Below, one piece after another: positions 1-8,463 of a stretch of 39,651 bases of DNA; within the stretch, counting starts at the first letter, position 1, and each line of letters opens with the position of its first letter. The stretch is from VBAS01 sp964444975. Lineage in GTDB: Bacteria > Bacteroidota > Bacteroidia > Chitinophagales > Chitinophagaceae. Both the position numbers and the translations under genes were made by a program. The DNA lies in NCBI GenBank assembly GCA_964444975.1, contig CAYUJD010000029.1, positions 1-39,651 of the forward strand, written 5' to 3'. A model generated the notes under the pieces. It was not told the origin of the DNA. It did no database searches and saw only the letters and a list, made by a program, of their open reading frames with translations.

Positions 1-404
1 TTAATACAAAATAAATCCTGGGGCAAAAATCTATATATCCCCTGTACGTCCCCGCAGCACAGTCAGTTGGTTTGCCGATACAAATTTTTAATTTGAGAAT
101 TCCTACCTTTTCTGCGTGACATCTCTTTTTCATTCCAGGGAAAAAATCTTCAAAAACATTGCAGGTACGAAATTGAGGTATTATATTTACCGCTGATTAG
201 TAGAAATCATGTATTTTATGAAATGCCACCTGCGCTTTACCAGGCTATCTGGACTATGTCGATTAACAGGTAAGTTCCCTCTTTTTTTATTCATTTCAAC
301 AGGTAAATCAATGGTGTAGGCTATCATGAAACTATTGTTTCGGAAAAAATTTTTTTTATCATCATCTGAAATATCCTGATTAATAACCTTAAAATTCAAA
401 AAAA
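1..404. other. Intergenic stretch, no gene supported
   Basis: No convincing coding region, RNA or terminator is seen. A minus-strand frame with no stop runs off the left edge, and a 70-codon minus-strand frame lies at 187-399. Both have biased, AT-driven composition and no recognisable domain. The 3' end of the stretch (386-404) is the A-rich translation-start region of the gene at 405. Confidence 0.5.
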
Positions 405-938
405 ATGAAACACCTTTTCAAGACGGCAGTCGTGGCAGTTGTAATTGCCGCTTCTTTTGTTACACTTTCATCTTTCCTGGCCGACAAAAAAGCCGAAACA
501 GCTGTTACCGATGCTTACACAATCACTCTTTGCACAAAAATCACCGCGGGTACCAACACAGAATGGACCTGGCAAATTACCAACCCCAATCCTGGTAATG
601 GACAAGACGGAACGCTGCAGGACATCAGTCACTGGAGTGTGCCCCTGAATGCCGATGCAGAAGCTGCCCTGGTATCGGCACAGTACAGTTTCGATGGAGT
701 TACCTGGTATGCTGTAAATACCAGTGTTGACCGGGATCCCAGCATCAGGGCCTGCACAACTGTGGATGTGCTCAAGTATGATATGGGAACTACCGGCAGC
801 GCCCCTACTTATTACCGGGCAACTTTCAGCCAGGATTTTGTGGTAAATCCATTTGCCAAATCATGGGTTAAAACCGGTGGTGGTTTGCAGGGTTGCAACC
901 TGTATTATTTTTCCGGTATGGGTTCGAGGCTTGATTAA
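405..938 (+). CDS. Small exported protein, copy 1 of a tandem family
   Basis: This is a 177-aa protein of unknown function. Residues about 1-27 form a signal peptide (Lys/His start, Ala/Val/Leu core, SSFLA end). The mature part is predicted to be beta-rich: it contains a W-x-W motif, then NPNPGNG and GTLQDISHWS, AEAALVSA, a YSFDG-x-TW repeat-like motif, DRDPSIRACT, and a terminal GGG-x-x-GCN motif. Two cysteines (in IRACT and GCN) are shared with both neighbours and could form a disulfide. There is no T9SS sorting domain and no lipobox, so a periplasmic or Sec-released location is inferred. Copies 2 and 3 follow at 1185 and 2208, each with its own hairpin terminator. No Shine-Dalgarno is seen; an ACCTTAAAA box sits 10 nt before the ATG. 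An Ig-like or adhesive fold is possible but unproven. Confidence 0.85.
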   Translation: MKHLFKTAVVAVVIAASFVTLSSFLADKKAETAVTDAYTITLCTKITAGTNTEWTWQITNPNPGNGQDGTLQDISHWSVPLNADAEAALVSAQYSFDGVTWYAVNTSVDRDPSIRACTTVDVLKYDMGTTGSAPTYYRATFSQDFVVNPFAKSWVKTGGGLQGCNLYYFSGMGSRLD

Positions 939-964
939 TACATCAGTACCAAAATGAATTAAAT

Positions 965-989
965 GGCTGCGGTTTACGCAGCCTTTTTT
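965..989 (+). terminator. Rho-independent terminator of copy 1
   Basis: A 7-bp GC-rich stem (GGCTGCG with CGCAGCC, 5-nt loop) is followed directly by a T6 tract. It lies 26 nt after the stop of the 405-938 gene, so that gene is probably monocistronic. Confidence 0.85.
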
Positions 990-1184
990 ATTTTAAATCT
1001 GATCCGGCTGTTGGGAATGAGTGTATTTCCCATTCAGTTAAAAATTTTACTGCACTTTTTACCATACAGCTAATCTGTAATTTACCATGTATATTATCAT
1101 GATTAAAAAATATAAATAATGTAGTCCGTGTTTTAAATTTACTACCACGTAAGTCATTAATTCTTTACCCTAAAAAACTGTACT

Positions 1185-1730
1185 ATGAAAAATCTTTACA
1201 AAGCTCTTGGTGTTCTTTCCTTGTTATTACTTATCCTCACACAAACTTCATTTACCGGCAAAAATGTTACTACCCCTGCCGCTGCTTATGTCATTACCCT
1301 GGTAAGTACCGAAACTGCCGGCGCCAATCAGGTATGGACCTGGACGGTATATAATCCAAGCCCTGGCAATGGTGAAAACGGAACGCTGCAGGATATCAGT
1401 CACTGGAGCTTGCCGTTATGCCCGGCAGCAGAAGCAGCCCTGGTGTCGGCTCAATACAGTTACGACGGGAACACATGGTTCACGGTTGGCGCCACTATGG
1501 ACCGGGACCCATCAATAAGAACATGCACATCCAACGATGTGTTGAAATTTGAAGCGGGCACCACCGGTACTTCGCTTACTTATTACAGGCTTACATTCAA
1601 CAAATCTTTTACAGTAGACCCGATGGCTGTATCTTATATCAAAACCGGCGGCGGCATCAAAGGTTGTAATGTGTATATCTACCCGGGTGTGGGTTGTTAC
1701 GAATTGTCTACTGCGCCAAGAAACGACTAA
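1185..1730 (+). CDS. Small exported protein, copy 2 of a tandem family
   Basis: This 181-aa paralogue of the proteins at 405 and 2208 has unknown function. A signal peptide spans residues about 1-25 (LLSLLLLILTQTSFT). The shared core follows: W-x-W, NPSPGNG, GTLQDISHWSLPL, AEAALVSAQYSYDG-x-TW, DRDPSIRTCT, YYRLTF and a GGG-x-KGCN motif near the end. It has two extra cysteines (PLCPAA and GVGCYE) that copy 1 lacks. Its tail is also longer and different, with no aromatic-rich end of the YYF type. It is flanked by independent terminators, so it is probably transcribed alone. An ACCCTAAAA box lies 9 nt before the start. Confidence 0.85.
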   Translation: MKNLYKALGVLSLLLLILTQTSFTGKNVTTPAAAYVITLVSTETAGANQVWTWTVYNPSPGNGENGTLQDISHWSLPLCPAAEAALVSAQYSYDGNTWFTVGATMDRDPSIRTCTSNDVLKFEAGTTGTSLTYYRLTFNKSFTVDPMAVSYIKTGGGIKGCNVYIYPGVGCYELSTAPRND

Positions 1731-2207
1731 TTATTTTTCCGTAAATAATTTTTTTTACAGGCTGCCTGCAGGCAGCCTTTTTTAATTTGCTGATACGGAA
1801 GCTGCATTCAGTTTGTTTAAAAATTTTCATAGCCAGTTTGTTTTTTTACTTCCTGTTCAATTTGTCATTCGTATATTTTCGTATATCGTGTGCTGACGAA
1901 AGTAGAATTACTACCTGCGATAAAAGTTATCCTTACTTAGAAATTTTTCTTAGAAAAGTTATGAGAAACCAAAAGTGAAAATTATTTTTACATCCTGTTA
2001 CTATTAATCCAGTACCCGGGTATGTCACTTCTTCAATCATACTCCGCAGTGTACCCGTAACGGAATCTCCTATAAAAATCGGTTGATAACTCAGTGTAGA
2101 AATCTGAATAAGTAATGAGCTTATTCTGATAGCGGTAAATATTTATCAGCATGAATTTAAACTGAGTAATCATATTCAAATTTAATCACCCTTAAAAAAC
2201 AAAAACC
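1731..2207. other. Intergenic, terminator then AT-rich DNA
   Basis: After the terminator of copy 2 this 477-bp stretch is AT-rich. A 63-codon plus-strand frame (1787-1978) overlaps a minus-strand frame (about 1933-2141). Neither has a recognisable domain or a credible start context, so neither is called. The last 20 bases hold the ACCCTTAAAA box before copy 3. Confidence 0.5.
1760..1783 (+). terminator. Rho-independent terminator of copy 2
   Basis: A perfect 7-bp stem (GGCTGCC with GGCAGCC) with a TGCA loop is followed by T6-7, about 30 nt after the stop codon at 1730. Confidence 0.88.
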
Positions 2208-2744
2208 ATGAAGCATTTTTTCAAACTAACTCTGGTGGCAGCGGCTATCACTGCGGGAACTCTTGTTTTGTCATCCTTTGCAGAAGGGAAAAAAGAAAAA
2301 AATACGGCAGCAGACAGCTATTCAATTCAGCTGGCGAGCAAATGCATGGTAGGCACCTGCGAACAATGGACGTGGGTACTTGCCAACCCGAATCCCGGTA
2401 ACGGCGATGACGGGACACTGCAGGATGTAAGCCACTTAAGCATGCCACTGACTGCTGAAGCAGAAGCTGCACTGGTATCTGCCGAATACAGCTTTGACGG
2501 CATCACCTGGTACAGCATTCCCCTGAATGTTGACAGGGATGTGTCAATCCGTGCCTGCACATCGGTTGATGTATTAAAGTTTGATGTGGGTACTGTTGGT
2601 ACCGCCCCTACTTACTACCGGGTTACTTTCAGCGACGATTTTGATGCAAGTCCCTGGGCTAAGTGCTATATCAAAACCGGCGGTGGCAGAACCGGCTGTA
2701 ATGTGTACTACTTTACAGGAGTGTATACCCGTAAACTTGATTAA
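2208..2744 (+). CDS. Small exported protein, copy 3 of a tandem family
   Basis: This 178-aa paralogue has unknown function. The signal peptide covers residues about 1-26 (AAAITAGTLVLSSFAEG). The core motifs W-x-W, NPNPGNG, GTLQDVSHLS, AEAALVSAEYSFDG-x-TW, DRDVSIRACT, YYRVTF and GGG-x-TGCNVYY are present. In the otherwise invariant SHWS motif the Trp is replaced by Leu. Extra cysteines appear near the N-terminus (SKCMVGTCEQW) and in AKCYIK, so the disulfide pattern has probably diversified among the copies. Copies 1 and 3 resemble each other most at both ends (MKH start, Leu-Asp end), which suggests they are closer to each other than to copy 2. Confidence 0.85.
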   Translation: MKHFFKLTLVAAAITAGTLVLSSFAEGKKEKNTAADSYSIQLASKCMVGTCEQWTWVLANPNPGNGDDGTLQDVSHLSMPLTAEAEAALVSAEYSFDGITWYSIPLNVDRDVSIRACTSVDVLKFDVGTVGTAPTYYRVTFSDDFDASPWAKCYIKTGGGRTGCNVYYFTGVYTRKLD

Positions 2745-2769
2745 ACCGGACCAGTAAAAAATTATCAGA

Positions 2770-2799
2770 AAGGTTGCTATGGAAACGGCAACCTTTTTT
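2770..2799 (+). terminator. Rho-independent terminator of copy 3
   Basis: An 8-bp stem (AAGGTTGC with GCAACCTT) with a 10-nt loop runs into a T6 tract 25 nt after the stop at 2744. Confidence 0.8.
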
Positions 2800-3035
2800 A
2801 ATCAGAGGTTTGTTTGCGCATTCAAAGTAAAGGCATATAAATTCATTTGATTACTGTTTCTTTTTTCCGGAAGAAAGAATACGACGGGCCGATACGAAGG
2901 ATTCTTACGATAAAAGTTTTTTGAGCAAACAGGAATACTATAATTCTCAAAAAACAGTTTATATGCTATTTGGTTTTAAGGGTTTTTATTTATTTTGTAT
3001 GACGCAAACATCCTTCGAAAAACTGAATCCGCCCG

Positions 3036-5678
3036 ATGAAAAAATTTTTACCTGTACCCATACTAATTTTGAAAAGAAATAAGCAACCCCGGAACCTTCT
3101 TCTATTCGGATTGTTTCTTTTTTCGTTTTCCTATTCTTCCTATTCACAGTGTAGCGCCGGTTATACCAGTGCCACGGTCAACTGGGATAACCTCGATTAT
3201 TTTCACAGCAATGGTTATTATGGTACCAATAACCCCGTGACAGGTTCACCGTACGTAAGCTCTGCCATGAAGCAAACACAAACTTTTGCCATTGGTACAA
3301 ACAGCGTTTCGGTTGCCACGGTGATCCCCACAAATAACGGGGGTGCATTATCAGGCGATGTGACCACGCATACCGGCGATGCCGGCGGTTTTACCGGCGC
3401 CGATGTACATTTTATTCCCACTTCTGCAGGTCAAACCATCACACTCACTTTCCAGAACGAAGTACAAAATGTAGGCTTCACGATAAATGACATTGACCGC
3501 AGTGCCATTTTTACAATTTATGCCACAGATAACTCGGGAACGCTTCAAACGATAAACTATACTTTATATGCTTCCACTATTCTTACAGCGGGTGGAACCT
3601 CTACCTGGAGAAGATTTACCGCAACAAATACTAACCCGGGTTATACAGCCAATACCGGTGGGGTTACCATATCCATTCCCGGTACGGTAAAAACTGTGGT
3701 GATAAAAGATTCTATTATCGGCAGCAATGCAGAATTCTTTTTATCCGACATTACGGCCTGCGTTGCCGATCCTGGATTTCCTACCAGCTATCATTATTCT
3801 TACACGGAACCTTATACAGGTCAGCCGGCTTATTTTCTGGCCAACCCGCAAAACCTGCACGTGTATATGGTAAATGCCAGCACGGCTGAAGCCGATTATA
3901 TTTTTTCCGATCCCGGCACCGGCGGCACCAAAATGAATTCACTGGCTTATGACCCGGTAAATCACTGGCTTTATTATGTAATGGATAATGCGCCCTTGCC
4001 GAATGGGCCGCCCGGTAACTGGACATTAAAAAAATATGATTTCAGTACAGAAACCATCAGCACAGTATTAGCCGATATCCGAACGTTGCTTGTCCCCACT
4101 TTTGAACAAGGTGTTGAATATGCCGGTGCCGCATTTTACAATGGCTCGCTTTACCTGGGTGTAGAAGGCAGCGATGGTTTTACTTACAGCACCAATGCCG
4201 AATCAGTAATCTGGCGCATTGATTTTGACGGATCGGGCACACCTACCCGCGCCAGCCAGGTGTTCGCCACGCCGGGCGATAACGGCAGCGGCACCGTGCT
4301 GCACGACTGGGGTGATTTTGTGGTCAAGGATGGCACTATCATTACCCATGCCACCACTACCAACACATCGCAAAATCATTATATCCATGTGGCCATGCAA
4401 AACAATACCACCACTACCTATACAGGTAATGCAGAAACGGCAGGACAATTGGGCATGACTTACAACGGGAACGTTTACCGGATTAAAAATTCAATTGCGT
4501 TGTATAATAATGATGGAACGATTGGTTCCCTGACATCGGTTTTTGTTACATCATGTTCGCAGGCATGGTCAGGTAACGCAGGTGATGCTTCAGACCCGTT
4601 CAGACCCAAACAGGATTTTGGCGATGCTCCTTCAACCTACGACCCGGTGGCGCTTTCACCTGCAGCACATCAACAGGCCTGCAATAATTCCACATTGCGT
4701 CTTGGTTCGGTCTGGGACAGGGAATGGGATAAAAATACATCAGCCGATGCCTCTGGTGATGATAGCGATGAAGATGGTGTGAGTACGGTAACGACCATGG
4801 TATCTGACGGCACACCATATAATCATGTGCAGGAAGTGACGGTGCTGAACAATACCGGTTCTGATGCCACATTGGGCGGCTGGCTCGATTATGATGCTGA
4901 TGGTGTGTTTGAGGCTTCGGAAGGAATGATAGTTACAGTTTCAAGCAGCGCTTCGCCACAAACAATAAACCTGGCATGGAATAATATCACCGTTGCTGTA
5001 GGCACACCCAATTCATTCTTACGAATACGCCTTGTATCAGGCACTGGTTCACTTACTACCAGCAATGCTACCGGGTGGTACAGCGATGGAGAAGTGGAAG
5101 ATTACCCGGTTATTTCTTCAGCAACTCCGCTGACCATACAACTACTCGACTTCAATGCCGTGCTGACCCGCGATAAAAATGTGCTGCTTACCTGGAAAGC
5201 CATGGCCGATGAAGATGCTGCCGGGTTTGAAATTGAAAGAAGCAGGGACCAGGAAAGCTGGACAACCATTGCCACCGTTGCAATAAACGCCGATTATAAC
5301 CCTGATTACAGCTATACCGATCAGCAACCTCTTGAAGGCCGATCCTATTATCGCCTGAAGATGGTTGAAAAAACCGGCTCGTCAAAATACAGCACGGTAA
5401 GATGGATGCTGGTGGATCAACCGAAAAACAGTATTAAAATTTTCCCTAACCCCGCAAAATATAATACGACGGTAGCCTATACATCGGCAATAAATGAAAC
5501 AGCTACACTCAAAATAAGGTCGGTTACAGGACAAGTGATGCTGAGTCGGACTGTAAACATCAAACAAGGCGAAAACCAAATGCCGATTGATATCACCGGG
5601 TTAAACATTGGCCTTTATATTGTCGAGCTTAATACACATCTGAAAACCCATGTGGCCCGTATAACTATTACCCGCTGA
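3036..5678 (+). CDS. Large secreted GEVED-domain protein with T9SS sorting domain
   Basis: This 880-aa protein is exported by Sec and then T9SS and is probably anchored or released at the cell surface. The signal peptide sits at about residues 18-38, after a basic stretch (LLLFGLFLFSFSYSSYSQ). Residues about 40-240 form a Thr/Gly-rich beta domain. Residues about 245-500 look like a propeller-type segment (repeated Y-x-V-x-x and LAYDPVNHWLYYV-like strands). Residues 527-582 contain the DFGDAP...DEDGV lead-in typical of GEVED proteins, and the GEVEDY motif lies at 684-689. A fibronectin-III-like linker (about 700-795) precedes the type A sorting domain (FPNPAKY to the end, about 803-880). The ligand is unknown; an adhesin-like or matrix role is inferred. 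The start at 3036 gives the complete signal peptide. A weak promoter-like pair (TTTG at 2969, TTATTTTG at 2990) lies upstream with short spacing. Confidence 0.88.
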   Translation: MKKFLPVPILILKRNKQPRNLLLFGLFLFSFSYSSYSQCSAGYTSATVNWDNLDYFHSNGYYGTNNPVTGSPYVSSAMKQTQTFAIGTNSVSVATVIPTNNGGALSGDVTTHTGDAGGFTGADVHFIPTSAGQTITLTFQNEVQNVGFTINDIDRSAIFTIYATDNSGTLQTINYTLYASTILTAGGTSTWRRFTATNTNPGYTANTGGVTISIPGTVKTVVIKDSIIGSNAEFFLSDITACVADPGFPTSYHYSYTEPYTGQPAYFLANPQNLHVYMVNASTAEADYIFSDPGTGGTKMNSLAYDPVNHWLYYVMDNAPLPNGPPGNWTLKKYDFSTETISTVLADIRTLLVPTFEQGVEYAGAAFYNGSLYLGVEGSDGFTYSTNAESVIWRIDFDGSGTPTRASQVFATPGDNGSGTVLHDWGDFVVKDGTIITHATTTNTSQNHYIHVAMQNNTTTTYTGNAETAGQLGMTYNGNVYRIKNSIALYNNDGTIGSLTSVFVTSCSQAWSGNAGDASDPFRPKQDFGDAPSTYDPVALSPAAHQQACNNSTLRLGSVWDREWDKNTSADASGDDSDEDGVSTVTTMVSDGTPYNHVQEVTVLNNTGSDATLGGWLDYDADGVFEASEGMIVTVSSSASPQTINLAWNNITVAVGTPNSFLRIRLVSGTGSLTTSNATGWYSDGEVEDYPVISSATPLTIQLLDFNAVLTRDKNVLLTWKAMADEDAAGFEIERSRDQESWTTIATVAINADYNPDYSYTDQQPLEGRSYYRLKMVEKTGSSKYSTVRWMLVDQPKNSIKIFPNPAKYNTTVAYTSAINETATLKIRSVTGQVMLSRTVNIKQGENQMPIDITGLNIGLYIVELNTHLKTHVARITITR

Positions 5679-5720
5679 CGCAGGTAGTAAATACATTTAT
5701 TCATATTAAAAAACTTCCAT

Positions 5721-5743
5721 GCCGGCACGCAGCCGGCTTTTTT
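5721..5743 (+). terminator. Rho-independent terminator
   Basis: A 6-bp GCCGGC/GCCGGC stem with a 5-nt loop is followed by T6, 42 nt after the GEVED gene stop. Confidence 0.85.
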
Positions 5744-5936
5744 ATTCATTCCAGTTGTCTGCGATTGTATTTACAAGCTGCGGGAAAATCTTTTCAGGTA
5801 TTGCATCTGTCCGGGAAAAAAATTTTTTTAAGCGTTAAGCAGTAGGCATTTTAAGTAATAATTATTATAATTGTGTCCTGTTATACCGAAATGAATTCTG
5901 CTTAATAAAATCTATTACCTTAAAAAAGCCACCATC

Positions 5937-8399
5937 ATGAAAAGAATTCTTGCTCCGTTGACACTAATCTTGTATTTCGTTTATTTCAATTTTTTCACCG
6001 CTTCAGGTCAGCCAGTTGAAAAATATTCCAGGATAAAAGTTTATGCAGGCAGCGAACAGTACAGGCAACTGGCTGCAAAAGGCATTGCACTGGATGAGCT
6101 GGCTGCAAAAACCGCTACATATTTTATTGGTGACTTTTCAGCAACAGAAATAACCCTGATAAAACAAGCGGGGGTACGTGTGGAATTTCTTATCGACGAT
6201 TTGACAGAAGATTTTTTAAAAAGAAATAAGGCAGCAAAGGAATCAGCTGAGGCGATGGCCCGCACCGGTGGAACCCCTCCCGGTTTCTCCTATGGCTCAA
6301 TGGGCGGATATCTTACTTATGATGAAATGGTGGCCGAGCTGGATGAATTAAAAACCATGTACCCCAACCTGATTACTGTAAAAACCAGTATTGGCAGCAG
6401 CCTGGAAGGGCGGCCGCTGTGGATGGTAAAAATTTCTGATAATCCCGACATGGAAGAACCGGCGGAACAGGGAGTAGTATATTCAGGCCTGACGCATGCC
6501 CGTGAGCCGCTCTCCATGGTAAGCCTGGTTTATTTCATGCAATACATCCTGTCGCAATATGGCACCGATCCGGAAATCACCTGCCTTATTAACAACCGGG
6601 AACTGTATTTTATCCCCTGCCTCAATCCCGATGGCTACGTTTACAACCAAACTACCAATCCCAATGGCGGTGGGTATTGGCGCAAAAACCGGCGGAATAA
6701 CGGCGATGGCACTTACGGTGTTGACCTGAACAGGAATTTCAGTTATCAGTGGGGATATGATAATTCGGGAAGCAGCCCGACAACGAGCTCAGAAATTTAC
6801 CGCGGCACAGCGCCGGCATCAGAGCCTGAAATAGCAGCTTTCCAGAACTATATTACAAGCCTCCAGCTAACCACAGGGCTTAATTACCACACCTACAGCA
6901 ATAAATTGATTTTACCTTTTTCGTATAATGATTCCCCTACACCAATTGATGCACATTACACGAATGTTGCTTCCCTGCTTACTTATGAAAATAAATTTCC
7001 TTACGGAAGGGTAATGCAAATGCTCGGTTATACCGCGAATGGTACCAGCGATGACTGGATGTACGGGGCCCGGAATATCATCAGCTTTATCCCGGAACTG
7101 GGGCCCGAAACGGAAGGATTCTGGCCTGTGCAAAGCCAGATCATTCCAATTTGTGAAAGTGTGCTCGATATGAATATCTCCATCGCATGGGCGGCAGACC
7201 GTTACATTAAACCAAGAACACCGGCCGATAATTATGTAAGCGGCTATTCCTACAGTCTTCCAATCAGCACTACCAATTATGGCAATGCTGTTGGAACTAT
7301 TGAAACCGTTCAGCTTTCCATCAGCGACAGCCGTGTTCAATCGTATGACAACTCCCCCATCAGCCTGAACGGATTGGCAATGGATGCTACCTTAACAGTG
7401 ACTAAAAATATTTCTTTCAACAGCAATGCAACCAGCGGCACACTGAATGGAAACCTGATAACCACCAACAGCGAAGGCTGCACCTACAATGTTCCTTTTA
7501 GTTTTGAATATAGCCCCAATGGCTGCTTTAGTATTCCTCCATCATGGACAGCGGTAGATATAGGCAACCCGGGGCTCGCTGGTTCGTCATGTTATTCAAA
7601 TGGTGTTTACACCATTAATGGATCCGGCACGGGTGTAAACAGCAGCAGCGATAAATGCCATATGATGAAGCTGGCTACTGCCACCGGTGTTACTGAAATA
7701 AAAGCACAGGTGCTTACCGACCAGAATACCGGCGCCAATGCCCGTGCCGGTATTTCCATTGCCGAAACTTCCAACACCGGTTCCAAGCGGGTGAGTTTGT
7801 TTGTTAACCCGTCAAATAACAAACTGGAATTTCAAAAACGTTCAAGCACCAATGGAAACATCAGCAGCATTACCGTAAATAATGTGGGCGCAGTGCCCCG
7901 GTGGCTGAAAATTGTAAAAGCATCCGGCGGAAATTATTATGGCTATTATTCAAGCAACGGTACACAGTGGACATACATCGGAAAACAAAAAGTGACATTG
8001 GCTTCCAACGTCACTGCGGGACTGGTGGTAACCAGTGGTTCATCAACCGTATTGCATACTGCCACCTTCAACAACCTGGCTGTGACGACTCCAGGTGGCG
8101 TGATTACCAAAAGCAGCGGCGACTTAAATACCGAAGTTGAAAAAACCGAACAATACCCGGCTGATGGTCTTGCCATCTATCCCAACCCGGGTACAGGCAT
8201 CTTTGAAATACGATTGCCGGTATCGGATGAAAAACAAAGCATCAGCGTGTTTGATATAAATGGCCGCCATCTGGTGAATGAAACCACTGTAAAGAATAAT
8301 AAAAGGCTCAACCTGTCGCATCTTCCCAACGGGCTTTACTTCATCCGGTACAGGGAAGGTGAAAAACTGCAATACCTGAAGTTCGTTATCAGGAAGTGA
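5937..8399 (+). CDS. Secreted M14 zinc carboxypeptidase with T9SS sorting domain
   Basis: This 820-aa extracellular metallo-carboxypeptidase is predicted to remove C-terminal residues from peptides. A signal peptide (1-24) is followed by a propeptide-like region (about 25-110). The M14 domain spans about 120-430. The zinc ligands are visible as His187 and Glu190 in THARE and His318 in NYHTYS. The catalytic Glu387 lies in a PELGPE motif. The LNPDGY and GVDLNRNF motifs of the family are present. A beta domain (about 430-525) follows. Next is a concanavalin-like module (about 530-720; W-x-x-VDIGNPGLAGS to TATFNNL) of the type found in Bacteroidota surface enzymes. The type A sorting domain (IYPNPGTGIFEI to the end) is last. 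The catalytic residues look intact, so an active enzyme is likely. An ACCTTAAAA box lies 11 nt before the ATG. Confidence 0.95.
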   Translation: MKRILAPLTLILYFVYFNFFTASGQPVEKYSRIKVYAGSEQYRQLAAKGIALDELAAKTATYFIGDFSATEITLIKQAGVRVEFLIDDLTEDFLKRNKAAKESAEAMARTGGTPPGFSYGSMGGYLTYDEMVAELDELKTMYPNLITVKTSIGSSLEGRPLWMVKISDNPDMEEPAEQGVVYSGLTHAREPLSMVSLVYFMQYILSQYGTDPEITCLINNRELYFIPCLNPDGYVYNQTTNPNGGGYWRKNRRNNGDGTYGVDLNRNFSYQWGYDNSGSSPTTSSEIYRGTAPASEPEIAAFQNYITSLQLTTGLNYHTYSNKLILPFSYNDSPTPIDAHYTNVASLLTYENKFPYGRVMQMLGYTANGTSDDWMYGARNIISFIPELGPETEGFWPVQSQIIPICESVLDMNISIAWAADRYIKPRTPADNYVSGYSYSLPISTTNYGNAVGTIETVQLSISDSRVQSYDNSPISLNGLAMDATLTVTKNISFNSNATSGTLNGNLITTNSEGCTYNVPFSFEYSPNGCFSIPPSWTAVDIGNPGLAGSSCYSNGVYTINGSGTGVNSSSDKCHMMKLATATGVTEIKAQVLTDQNTGANARAGISIAETSNTGSKRVSLFVNPSNNKLEFQKRSSTNGNISSITVNNVGAVPRWLKIVKASGGNYYGYYSSNGTQWTYIGKQKVTLASNVTAGLVVTSGSSTVLHTATFNNLAVTTPGGVITKSSGDLNTEVEKTEQYPADGLAIYPNPGTGIFEIRLPVSDEKQSISVFDINGRHLVNETTVKNNKRLNLSHLPNGLYFIRYREGEKLQYLKFVIRK

Positions 8400-8423
8400 G
8401 TTTGCAATGAAATAATAAAAAAA

Positions 8424-8455
8424 ATCATCCTGGCAGTAACCGGGATGATTTTTTT
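8424..8455. terminator. Bidirectional terminator between convergent genes
   Basis: The 10-bp stem ATCATCCTGG/CCGGGATGAT (one G-T pair, 6-nt loop) is flanked by an A run on the left and a T run on the right. It can therefore end both the carboxypeptidase transcript (+) and the barrel-protein transcript (-, stop at 8464). Confidence 0.88.
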
Positions 8456-8463
8456 ATTCTGCT

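Noticed and set aside
1..200. Minus-strand frame open from about 200 to the left edge, with several cysteines
   Set aside because: No start with export or domain features, no homology I can recognise, and AT-driven composition. It could be the 3' end of a real gene outside the window, but this cannot be supported from the bases present.
1923..2150. Minus-strand frame of about 70 codons (contains SVTGTLRSMIEEVTYPGTG)
   Set aside because: The amino-acid pattern looks somewhat protein-like, but there is no plausible start, no upstream signal and no recognisable family. It may be a decayed remnant.
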